Origin: Chryseobacterium indologenes
GTDB taxonomy: Bacteria > Bacteroidota > Bacteroidia > Flavobacteriales > Weeksellaceae
Assembly: GCA_002439165.1 (NCBI GenBank)
Contig: DJTE01000046.1
Location: 75,623 to 139,622, forward strand
DNA: 64,000 nucleotides
Direction of reading: 5' to 3'
The notes under the pieces are model-generated. The model had not been told where the DNA came from, made no database searches, and saw only the letters and a list, made by a program, of their open reading frames with translations. Both the position numbers and the translations under genes were made by a program. Positions 53,992 to 62,900 of this stretch are shown here, piece after piece; position 1 is the stretch's first letter, and each line of letters opens with the position of its first letter.

Positions 53992-56022
53992 TTAATGCTG
54001 ATTTTCCGATTTATTGGAAACCGTACTGTTCATCAGATCGTCTGCTTTTTTATCTAATCCGGAACGGAGCGGAATGAAAAATTTAAACGGATGTTTAATG
54101 AAATACCTGAAAATTTCTTTATAAATCTCGCTTACCTGTCCGAAATTCATTTTCCTTGATCTGAAGGCCAGGAACATGGATAATGAAAAGCTGACCAGGA
54201 AGTTGAAGAACCCGATCAGGAACACCGTGATAAAGGAGATCCAGAAGGTATAGGAATCTACTGAAAAATCTTTACCGTAAAGTCCTAATGCAAAGTTTCC
54301 GGCGGCAAAAGTGATGTGCCTGATGTCAAGATCAAGACCAAAGAACAGCCCAATGGGCGCGGTAGCTCCCAGAAACACCCCGAACCAGAAATTGGAAACA
54401 ATGCCCGGCCAGTTTTTAGCATAATATTTAGAGAGCCCTTTGGCAAACTTTTTCCCGAAAAAGTTTCTGATGGAAAGGTTTTTGGCAATTCTTTCAGGAA
54501 TCTGGTAAAATACGGAGTTGTTCCCGATATTTCCGGAAATGATTCCCGAAATAAACAGGTAAAATCCAGCTATGGACGCATGTAAAATGGCTTTGGATTT
54601 AAAAGGGTCGAGGTCTTTTAATAGTTTATCCGAACGTTCAACGGCCAGGTTCTGGGAAAAAAATACGTCCAGACCATAAATAATGGCCAGCGCAATCGGG
54701 AAGGAAAGCAGCACGTTTCCTACAAAAGCGATAAACTGGCTTCTGAACAGCTTGGAGACAAGATGGGCAAATTCGGTGTTATTTCTTTTGTTACCTTCTT
54801 CCGACAGAACTTTCGTCATGGTAGCAGCAGTCATTGCCGGCTGCTTTGTGGCCAGGGTAAATCCCATCAGGTAAATCATAACGAATCCCATTGCATAATT
54901 CATCGAATATAAAAATGCATGGGAAAAGTCGCTTCCGGGAATATATCCGTAAAGCATTTTCAGCACACAGAGTGCTCCTACAATAATACCGCCGCCACTC
55001 GCCTTGTAGAACATCGTCATATATTCTTTCCTCGTGGAAGTAATGTAATGGGTTCCGGTTTCTGCGGTATGGTTGGTAATGAGATGCGAGATCAGACGGG
55101 TACTGTCGTTGATCAGATCTGCAATGTTATTTTTATGGGATTTATAATTCAGGATATTAAAGATCAGCTGTTTTGATTTGATCATCACATCTTCTTCACT
55201 GTCGATCACCAGAAGCTGTACTATCTCGTAGATCCTTTCTGTCTGCTGACGGATCTTGAGCAGAGACTGGTTGATCTTTCCTGATATCCCGTATTTATCT
55301 GAATTCTTAAAAGCAATGTTTACAAATTCCAGACACTGTTCTGCATATATTTTGATCTGCTTGTAACGGCTGTCTCTGGAATGCAGCTGGAGTTCCGGAT
55401 CTTTCGTCAGCTCTTCGGCAAGGGCTTCCAGCTCGTTCTGCAGCGCAAGGAATGGATTGTCGAGGTTCCTGTATTGTGGTGCCATTCTTACGACTTCCAC
55501 TTCCATCGCCATCCCCGTTACTCTCCAGGAAAGGATATTCATGGAGAAGATCAGCTCTTTCTTCACATTAGGTCTGATGATAAAATCTGAAGCTCCCAGA
55601 AGTGTTAAAAATTCATTCACTTCATTTTCAGGAAGGTTATGAAGATATTTCAGGTCTTTTTTGGGTCTTAAACTGACGTTATCAATCATGTACCACACTG
55701 TTTTTTCGTTTTCAACAGGAGGCAGCAGTTTATTCAGTATTCTTTTTTTAAGTTCCGGGAAGAAGGCATTTTCAGACAGAATGTTGGCTTCTGTGAGTGA
55801 AAGGTTGAAGGGTCTTCCCCTGAAGATATTATGAATATAATGTTTAAAGTTTTCAGCAAACACGGGGTTGTTCCTTAAAAAATTAAGAACATCCGTAAAA
55901 TCAGCCCTTTTAATACTCTCTAAAAACTCGGCAAAGGGTTCCAGAGAGAGGGTTTCATTCTTAAAAGAGAAGTATTTTTTAAGAACAGATTCAAAATTTG
56001 TGCTGGAATTAAAGAATTTCAT
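53992..56022 (-). CDS. Gcr-type protein annotated 'site-specific recombinase', an integral membrane protein
   Basis: 676 residues. The N-terminal 330 residues are soluble and helical; the C-terminal half has about seven membrane helices (e.g. ASGGGIIVGALCVLKMLYG, MNYAMGFVMIYLMGFTLA, FVGNVLLSFPIALAIIYG, FWFGVFLGATAPIGLFFG). This corresponds to the SpecificRecomb family (PF10136), whose name comes from an old Neisseria gene (gcr). No recombinase catalytic residues are visible, and membrane helices argue against a DNA recombinase. Real role unknown. It is 14 nt upstream-adjacent, on the same strand, to nothing: the mtgA gene lies upstream by 13 nt and likely drives it. Confidence 0.75.
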   Translation of the reverse strand: MKFFNSSTNFESVLKKYFSFKNETLSLEPFAEFLESIKRADFTDVLNFLRNNPVFAENFKHYIHNIFRGRPFNLSLTEANILSENAFFPELKKRILNKLLPPVENEKTVWYMIDNVSLRPKKDLKYLHNLPENEVNEFLTLLGASDFIIRPNVKKELIFSMNILSWRVTGMAMEVEVVRMAPQYRNLDNPFLALQNELEALAEELTKDPELQLHSRDSRYKQIKIYAEQCLEFVNIAFKNSDKYGISGKINQSLLKIRQQTERIYEIVQLLVIDSEEDVMIKSKQLIFNILNYKSHKNNIADLINDSTRLISHLITNHTAETGTHYITSTRKEYMTMFYKASGGGIIVGALCVLKMLYGYIPGSDFSHAFLYSMNYAMGFVMIYLMGFTLATKQPAMTAATMTKVLSEEGNKRNNTEFAHLVSKLFRSQFIAFVGNVLLSFPIALAIIYGLDVFFSQNLAVERSDKLLKDLDPFKSKAILHASIAGFYLFISGIISGNIGNNSVFYQIPERIAKNLSIRNFFGKKFAKGLSKYYAKNWPGIVSNFWFGVFLGATAPIGLFFGLDLDIRHITFAAGNFALGLYGKDFSVDSYTFWISFITVFLIGFFNFLVSFSLSMFLAFRSRKMNFGQVSEIYKEIFRYFIKHPFKFFIPLRSGLDKKADDLMNSTVSNKSENQH

Positions 56023-56035
56023 TAATACAAAGATA

Positions 56036-56680
56036 CTATTTCAAACTCACATTCCTCATCTGTCTCATGATCCAATTGTGTTTCTTTCTTAAATAAGGGG
56101 ATGGGTTCTTAGGATCATACTTCTTGGGATTGGGCAGTACGGCGGCAATCCAGGCTGCATCTGAAGCACTCAGATCTTTGGAAGATTTCCCAAAATAATA
56201 CCGGGCTGCTGCTTCCACGCCAAATACCCCCTGTCCCATTTCAATAGAGTTCAGGTATCTTTCCAGGATAATATCTTTGCTCCATACTTTTTCGATGATA
56301 AAGGTATAAATGGCTTCAAGACCTTTTCTCAGCCAGCTCCTTCCCTGCCACAGGAAAACATTTTTTGCGGTCTGCTGGGAAATGGTACTTCCTCCCCTGA
56401 TCTTTTTGCCTTTTTCATTGTATTTCATGGCCTTTTCTATGGCAGTATAATCGAATCCGTCATGATCGAAAAATTTCTGATCTTCGGAAGCAATAACGGC
56501 TTTTTTCACATTATTCCCCATTTCGTCATAGGAAATATAGTCCCTGTGCAGTTTCCCGTATTCAAAAAGACCACCTATCTGAGTAATGGTAATAGGCGGA
56601 TTGAAGAATCTTCCCCAAATGATAAAGACCACATTCAGGACAAGGACGATGAAAATCAGCTGTTTAATTTTTTTCCACAT
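56036..56680 (-). CDS. mtgA: Monofunctional biosynthetic peptidoglycan transglycosylase
   Basis: 214 residues from ATG at 56680 (an eight-codon longer form is less likely because MWKKIKQLIFIVLVLNVVFI begins the membrane anchor). GT51 family: ASEDQKFFDHDGFDYTAIEK holds the catalytic Glu, followed by GGSTISQQTAKNVFLW (RGGSTxxxQ motif), RKGLEAIYTFIIEKVWSKD and RYLNSIEMGQGVFGVEAAAR with the second conserved Glu. Polymerises lipid II glycan strands at the inner-membrane surface. Followed at 13 nt by the Gcr-type gene. Confidence 0.93.
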   Translation of the reverse strand: MWKKIKQLIFIVLVLNVVFIIWGRFFNPPITITQIGGLFEYGKLHRDYISYDEMGNNVKKAVIASEDQKFFDHDGFDYTAIEKAMKYNEKGKKIRGGSTISQQTAKNVFLWQGRSWLRKGLEAIYTFIIEKVWSKDIILERYLNSIEMGQGVFGVEAAARYYFGKSSKDLSASDAAWIAAVLPNPKKYDPKNPSPYLRKKHNWIMRQMRNVSLK

Positions 56681-56724
56681 AATTTTTCGTAAAATGAAAT
56701 GCAAAAATAAGCAAATGTCCTGAT

Positions 56725-57771
56725 TTATTGCAGTTCTTTCATATAAGTGAGCTGATAATCCGGCAAAAGTTCAGGATGAAAAATTTTGATGTAGTCTTTG
56801 AGTACCAGATCGGCTCTCACTACTCCGCTTTCGAAGAAATCATTGGCTTTCTGTTTTTCTCTGCCAGCCATTGTATAGATTTTTCCTTTATTAAAAACAT
56901 CCAGTTTTCCATAGAAAGGATTCATTTTTACCATTTCATTTTTGGAAGTATGGCTCCCAGCATTTACCCAATACTGTACCCCTCCGGATTTGGCATAGAC
57001 TTCTTCAAACCCCATCGTTAATGCTTTTTCATCTTTATTTTCTTTCATGATATAATGGGCATTGGCATCTGCAATATAATGGGCAACAGAGGTATTTCCT
57101 CCGGGAAGATACCATACATCGCCATACATTTCATTAGCCAGAACCACAGGCTTTTCTTTTGCTTTCTGTGCAAGCTGTTTCAGGTCACTATAATTTTTTT
57201 CAATCTCTTTATATTGGGCTTCCGCTTCTTTTTCCTTTCCTAAAAATTCTCCAAAAAGTTTAATATAGGCCGTTTTTTCAAGAGGCTGCTGTTCCATATA
57301 CTCATCCAGGAATATCACCTGGATTCCGTTGTTCTTCAGCAGTTCGTAGGTATTGTCAAAGCTTGCGATATGGTTGGTAAAGATGGCATCCGGCTTCATG
57401 GAAATAATTTTCTCCACGTCATATTTCTGCTCATTTCCCACATTCTGGATTTTTCCTTCCTTAACGAGATTCAGGATCTTTTCAGAATAGATATATTCCG
57501 GGCTGGATATTCCGATGATCAGATTTTCGGCTCCAAGTTCTGCAATATACCCTGCCATACTGGCGTTCAACAGAATAATTTTCTTAAACGGAGTCTGGTT
57601 TTCTTTGAAATTATAGGTGAAATTTCCCGATTTCAGTTCCAAAGCACCGCCATTCTCTTTAAATTGGGTACGCTCTGATATTTTGGTCCAGTCTGAGGAC
57701 GAAATTTTTGTTTCTCTTTTACAGGCAATTAGCGAAAAAACCGTTAATAAAAGTAAAATTCTCTGTTTCAT
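56725..57771 (-). CDS. Periplasmic binding lipoprotein, FecB/BtuF type
   Basis: 348 residues with lipobox FSLIAC17. Type III periplasmic binding fold: KIILLNASMAGYIAELGAEN (strand and helix of lobe 1), NVGNEQKYDVEKIISMKPDA, IFTNHIASFDNTYELLKNNG, then the long linking helix and lobe 2 with VLANEMYGDVWYLPGGNTSV and FESGVVRADLVLKDYIKIFH. Family members bind ferric siderophore, heme or cobalamin; the ligand cannot be read here. No permease or ATPase is nearby, so it is an orphan in this window. A tRNA gene follows on the opposite strand. Confidence 0.87.
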   Translation of the reverse strand: MKQRILLLLTVFSLIACKRETKISSSDWTKISERTQFKENGGALELKSGNFTYNFKENQTPFKKIILLNASMAGYIAELGAENLIIGISSPEYIYSEKILNLVKEGKIQNVGNEQKYDVEKIISMKPDAIFTNHIASFDNTYELLKNNGIQVIFLDEYMEQQPLEKTAYIKLFGEFLGKEKEAEAQYKEIEKNYSDLKQLAQKAKEKPVVLANEMYGDVWYLPGGNTSVAHYIADANAHYIMKENKDEKALTMGFEEVYAKSGGVQYWVNAGSHTSKNEMVKMNPFYGKLDVFNKGKIYTMAGREKQKANDFFESGVVRADLVLKDYIKIFHPELLPDYQLTYMKELQ

Positions 57772-57795
57772 TCTTCAAAGAACGGAAAAAAGTGG

Positions 57796-57803
57796 TATAT
57801 TTG
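57796..57803 (+). promoter_or_regulatory. -7 box of the tRNA-Arg promoter
   Basis: TATATTTG, followed by C, fits TAnnTTTG well and lies about 28 bases before the mature tRNA. A weak -33-like TTCTTC lies at 57770-57775 with a 20-base spacer. Confidence 0.55.
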
Positions 57804-57830
57804 CAACCGTTAAACAAAAAGATAACAAAC

Positions 57831-57904
57831 GGCCTCGTGGCGCAACTGAATAGCGCATCTGATTACGGCTCAGAAGGTTACAGGTTTGAATCCTGTCGAG
57901 GTCA
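57831..57904 (+). tRNA. tRNA-Arg (anticodon ACG)
   Basis: 74 bases without encoded CCA. Acceptor GGCCTCG pairs with CGAGGTC (one G-U), D-arm GCGC...GCGC, anticodon stem TCTGA/TCAGA with loop TTACGGC (ACG, deaminated to ICG), T-arm ACAGG/CCTGT with TTTGAAT. The discriminator base is A. A terminator follows at once. It is the last conserved gene before the AT-rich island. Confidence 0.95.
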
Positions 57905-57910
57905 CTGAAG

Positions 57911-57941
57911 GAGACAACTATTTGATAGTTGTCTCTCTTTT
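57911..57941 (+). terminator. Terminator of tRNA-Arg
   Basis: GAGACAACTA (57911-57920) and TAGTTGTCTC (57926-57935) form a perfect 10-bp stem with a 5-base loop, followed by TCTTTTTTT. Confidence 0.9.
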
Positions 57942-58094
57942 TTTATACATAAAAATCTCTATATCAAACTTTTACAGCCTGATATTTCATGGTTTGATTT
58001 TTTCCGCATAAAAACTTTAATCTGTCTGAAATTGACAGTCTAAATGTGCATTATCAGAGATTTCATCGGCATTTAAGCTTGGTTTGAAATCCCA

Positions 58095-58259
58095 TTAAGG
58101 TTCTAATATTCCTTTCTCTTTTGGCTTATCATAATTTTTGGATACTAAATATAGTAATTCCAATATAATTTTAGCTTCCTTCTCATTTACCTGAATTCCA
58201 TTCTTGGCCAGAAGAATAATTGCTTGCTCAATTGAAATATTTTTATCAATGAAATTCAT
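58095..58259 (-). CDS. Small helical protein overlapping the recombinase end
   Basis: 54 residues, ATG at 58259, TAA at 58095-58097. Sequence begins MNFIDKNISIEQAIILLAKN and continues with GIQVNEKEAKIILELLYLV; two predicted helices, no known domain. Its start overlaps the last 14 bases of the recombinase frame, so translation is coupled. I recall short proteins of this kind following serine recombinases in Flavobacteriia mobile elements, which makes a role as excision helper possible, but there is no direct evidence. Confidence 0.65.
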   Translation of the reverse strand: MNFIDKNISIEQAIILLAKNGIQVNEKEAKIILELLYLVSKNYDKPKEKGILEP

Positions 58260-59736
58260 TTTTCTTATTATTTTTTCGGTTACTTTTCTTTGATAAAATT
58301 TTTGAAAATGCTTGATTCAACCCTAAAGAAAGACTTCCTGTTTGGTAGTCAATATCAACCGGCGGAATAAGATTAACAAGATATCTTTTGTCTGAAGTAT
58401 CAAACTCGGAAAATTTTTGAAAAATTTCAACTAGCGCTTTATCCTCTATTTGATTTTTTCTGTCGATAGCTTTTAATTTAAGAACAATATCACGCGTTTC
58501 CTTGCTAAGGTTTCTAGTATTAATTTGATATTCTTTTTTTAATTCATTATAGTCATCAATCTTCAATATTCCTGCAATAAATAGTTTTCTACCTCTAGAA
58601 AGGGTTAGCTCCTCCTCTTTTATTTTTCTTTCCAATAATTTTTGAGTGTATAGATAACTCGCTTTCTGCGTCTTTGTATTCTGCCCTTCCAAAATATTCC
58701 TAAATAATTCAACTGCATTATTTGATAGTATCAACTGTTGAAGCTTATTTCGATAAGATTCATTAAGAAAAATTGCATTTATCCTTGTCTTACAACCATC
58801 ATGACAATGATAATATGGATATTTTTTTGATCGACCTTGTGAAATACTTGCACTAAGTTTTCGATCACAAACAGGACAAGTCAAAAAACCTCTAAGAAAA
58901 AACAGCTCTTTCAAATCATTTTTTTTAGAAGTAGTTTTTCTTTTTGTATTAATAACAGACTGAACCTGGTAAAATAACGACTCTGATATTAAAGGTTCAT
59001 GCAAACCTTTTATCATTTGCTCTTCATTGGATTCAAGTCTAACTGATATAAGCCCACAATAAACTGGATTCCGTAAAATTCTAAAAAAGTGTGACCGTGA
59101 ACATATCAATCCTTTTTCAATAGCTATTTTCATTATTTCGGAAATTTTATGATCGTTCTGGGCAACTTGATGAAAAGACCACTTTATAATATCCGCTTCA
59201 GGTTCTTTGGGAGCAATAGTTTTTTTACCATCCATTAATGTCAGATTAATGAATCCAATAGGTGCTTTATTAGGATATCTACCCATCAACTTTGCTCGAC
59301 GAATGCCATTTGCCGTATTTTGAGCTCTCCGGGTATTTTCCGCTTCTGGAACGGCTAAATATACAGCCAGCATAACTGTACTTTCCGGCACAGAAAAATC
59401 TATTGGTTGATCAATAGCCATTGCTGTTGTTTTATACTTCCGAAGCTTTCCAATCATTTCATAAGCATATTCAACATTACGACTGAATCGATCCCATTTG
59501 ATAAATAGTATGTTTTTATCTTCTCCTGATGATTTCTTCTTAATTACTGAAAATAATTCTTTCCACTCAGGTCGGTTGAAATTTTTGGCAGAATAGTCTT
59601 CACGATAGATTCCTTTGACTTCGATATTGTTATATTTACAATATTTCAATAATCTATCCTCCTGTTCTGGTAAGGAGTATCCTTTTCTTTTTTGTTCATC
59701 TGTACTTACACGAACGTATAGATAGGCTGACTTCAT
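58246..59736 (-). CDS. Large serine recombinase (site-specific integrase)
   Basis: 496 residues. Resolvase/invertase N-terminal domain with R9-V-S11 (catalytic Ser) in YLYVRVSTDEQ, then KWDRFSRN with conserved Arg, and the long helix NTRRAQNTANGIRRAKLMGR. Recombinase domain about 165-260 (APIGFINLT, RILRNPVYCGLI), zinc ribbon with C287-P-V-C290 and the later HCHDGC cysteines, and a coiled-coil-rich C-terminal part (KLLERKIKEEELTLSRGRKL). This is the layout of large serine integrases of integrative elements. The likely mobiliser of the island. Divergent from the giant gene across a 200-base spacer. Confidence 0.92.
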   Translation of the reverse strand: MKSAYLYVRVSTDEQKRKGYSLPEQEDRLLKYCKYNNIEVKGIYREDYSAKNFNRPEWKELFSVIKKKSSGEDKNILFIKWDRFSRNVEYAYEMIGKLRKYKTTAMAIDQPIDFSVPESTVMLAVYLAVPEAENTRRAQNTANGIRRAKLMGRYPNKAPIGFINLTLMDGKKTIAPKEPEADIIKWSFHQVAQNDHKISEIMKIAIEKGLICSRSHFFRILRNPVYCGLISVRLESNEEQMIKGLHEPLISESLFYQVQSVINTKRKTTSKKNDLKELFFLRGFLTCPVCDRKLSASISQGRSKKYPYYHCHDGCKTRINAIFLNESYRNKLQQLILSNNAVELFRNILEGQNTKTQKASYLYTQKLLERKIKEEELTLSRGRKLFIAGILKIDDYNELKKEYQINTRNLSKETRDIVLKLKAIDRKNQIEDKALVEIFQKFSEFDTSDKRYLVNLIPPVDIDYQTGSLSLGLNQAFSKILSKKSNRKNNKKNEFH

Positions 59737-59886
59737 ATAATTAATGTATTTATTTGATTTACAAATTAATATTTTTAAGTATATGAAATGATAACAAAAA
59801 CAGTTTATGCCGTATCAAAGTAAAAAAGCGAGTTTAGAAATTAGTTTTACTTACGGATTCCCATAAAATATTATATAAAATTGATT

Positions 59887-59894
59887 TATTTTTG
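59887..59894 (+). promoter_or_regulatory. Possible -7 box for the giant NTPase gene
   Basis: TATTTTTG, matching TAnnTTTG, about 42 bases before the ATG at 59936. No well-placed TTG upstream, so this is tentative. Confidence 0.4.
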
Positions 59895-59935
59895 TGAAAA
59901 CGCTATTTCAAGTCCAATCTTAACTAATACTAATA

Positions 59936-62900
59936 ATGAATACTCCATATAAAACACCAACCTTAAATAAGTTTACCGAAGAATTAGAAAACTTACTAAA
60001 AAAAAGAATTGGAGGGTCAGTAAATTTTAGAGGTATCTACTATCAAATATTATATGCATCTTATTTAATACTTAACGAACTTAAAGGAACTTCCAAAAAA
60101 TCAATAACAATGGAGGGTATTGAGGATATTGACTTAAATACCTCTCAAAATATTCTTAATGGTCAACTATATACTCAGGTTAAATCATCTGTAAATAAAA
60201 TGGACGCTGGAAGTTTTTGGGATTTAGGAGTATTACAAAATTTCGCTGAAACTTTTGAAATTAATCCTAGCAGCAAGTTTAAGTTAGTGTATAATATGGA
60301 AATTGCTAAAGGCAACCTTCACTCTTTAATGCATAAAAAGGATTTATCTGATTTCTGGCAGACAAAATTCACCACATTAAAATCCAATATAAACTATAAT
60401 GATCTATTATCAAATATCTCATTTGAACATAAAACATCGACAGAATTGTTCAATGATATTCTGATTTCATTATTTAAGAACTGGGGAATAAACAAAGGAA
60501 CAGAACTTCAATTTTTAAGATCATTATTTTATAATGTCTTTATTTGGTCAAAAAATAGAATTACAGTAACTAATACTGATATTATTGCCCTATTTCAGGA
60601 TATAAAAGACTCTTACTCTAAAGCACCTATTAATAATGCGATATTAAATAATTGGATCATCAAAGTTTCATATGATATTACTGAAAGTCATTATGCAGAA
60701 GATTTTTATGATGGAAAAGCAGCAAGACCCGCTCATATCAAATTAGGATTACCCGTAAAAAGAAAGATTTGGCAAAAAAAAGTTTATGATAGCGTATTTG
60801 AATCAGATGTTACTGTGATTAGATCTTCAAGCGGACAAGGAAAATCTACCTTGGCGTGGCAAACGGGATATGATCTAAAAGAAAAAAACAATTATTCTAT
60901 CTATGAATTACGAAGCTGTAAGGACTACAATGAAGCTAATTCTATTGCTGAATTTTTGGAATCCCGAATTCTAATTGGTGAAAAGCCTCTGTTAATTATA
61001 GATGGATTAAATACTTTAGTAGAATCATGGTTTGAAATAGTTTCGACAACAAGCGATTTTCCTGTAAAATATCTACTTACGACTAGACAAGAAGATTGGT
61101 TTAGATTTGGTGCTGACATTTCACGAATTAACCTAGCTACCGTTGATATTTTATTATCAATGGTCGAAGCCAGAGAATTATTTGAAGAATTAAAAAGAAA
61201 GCACAAAATACATCCGGATATTCAAAAATGGCAACCTGTATGGGAACAGGTTCATCCAAAAGGACTATTGATTGAATATACATATCTTCTGACAAGAGGT
61301 GAAATGATCGAAGAGCGACTTTCAGCACAAATAAACTATTTATCCAATTCGAAATCAGCAGGAGCCAAGTTAGAAATATTACGAATGATTTCTCTTGCGG
61401 ATTGTTTAAATATTAAATTAAAGACAGCAAAATTACTTAGTTATGTAAAAACGGAAATAGGATTCGAACAAGACCGAGGTGAGTTATTAAATGAATTAGA
61501 AAAAGAATATTTCCTAAATTTTGATGGTCATTTTGTAGAAGGCTTACATCCTGTTCGATCTCAACACCTAAAAGATCTATTGCACAAAAACATACCTGTA
61601 GAGGAATCTCTTAAAAACCTTTTTAAGATTATTACTGATGATTACAAACAGGATTTCTTTAATAATATTCCTTTTCTACTTGATCAAAACTATAAAAATG
61701 AATTTTACGAAACATTAGCAGAAATAGTTTCTGAAGACTCATTAGAAAATATTGTAGTCGCTGTTGATGGTATTATGCACGCTGAACCGCATCGATATTT
61801 GAATGAAAACAAATTAGAATTTGATGAAGCTTATAATGTCGGAGGTATAGAATTATTTTCCGTAGCTTCTACTCCATTTTCCGAACTTAATACTTTAGAG
61901 GAAATGTCAAATATTCTTGGTGAGCAAGGAGGCAACTTTAGACTATTAGCAGATTTAAAGAAAAGATTACCTAAATATCAATTTGAAAATTCTGATGTAG
62001 TCATATTTGCAAACGCTTTAAAATTAAATTTGCAAAAACGTTCTTCAGCTATTATTTCTTATAAAGGTCTTGGCTTTTTGGTAAAATGGTTTAGCCATTT
62101 AAAAATAGCCATTAATATTCCATCAATAAACAACAATATCAGTATCGACGAGCTAATAAAAATGGATTTTAGTGAGGCGAAAGAATTGATGTCTTTTTTA
62201 CAATTAACCGATCCCGTTGAATATAATAATTTCATAATAAAAAATAAAGAGACGCTCTTCAGTTATCTTAAAGTCAATACTAATTCTATTATTATAGAGG
62301 ACTCTGGGAATAAAATTAATATTAAATATCTTCTATTTGATCAAGATTCAAAACACGCCAATAATTTGAGTGTATCTAGGATTGAGGATATTTTTGAATT
62401 CTTTCCATTTTATGAAGAGTATTGTACTGAGGGAATAATGTTCCCGTTTCCTTCTGAAGAAATGACTACTACAGTTAGAGATGATGCACGTAAACGAATG
62501 ACTCCGGCTTCAATTGGGAATTCTTTTGACATTCATCTCAACCAGATTTGGTATAACGAAATACAGAAAATGTATTTAGACTCGTCGGCTTACAGTTGGC
62601 AAGAGAGAATAATAAACATTAGAAAATTAGCTTTGGAATGGGTTAAAATTGTTACACGGATGATTGACGGATTATTAGAAGGCAACAAGAATAAAATTCA
62701 AAAAAATGTCACTGAATTACAGCAGAAAGGAGAACTTCTTAACAACACTATAAAGCTTAAGAAAAAATATCCAATTTATAAAAAGTATAATGAAAAAAAT
62801 AATGCTGTCGAAGGCGAAAAAGAAATAGGCTCATGGATTAGTTCCTTTACAAATATTAATAGTCAAATATTCAATATTTTCCTGCCAAAAAAAGAACAAG

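Noticed and set aside
57708..57908. 66-codon frame over the tRNA-Arg gene
   Set aside because: It covers the tRNA and the reverse strand of a binding protein gene; the tRNA is the true feature.
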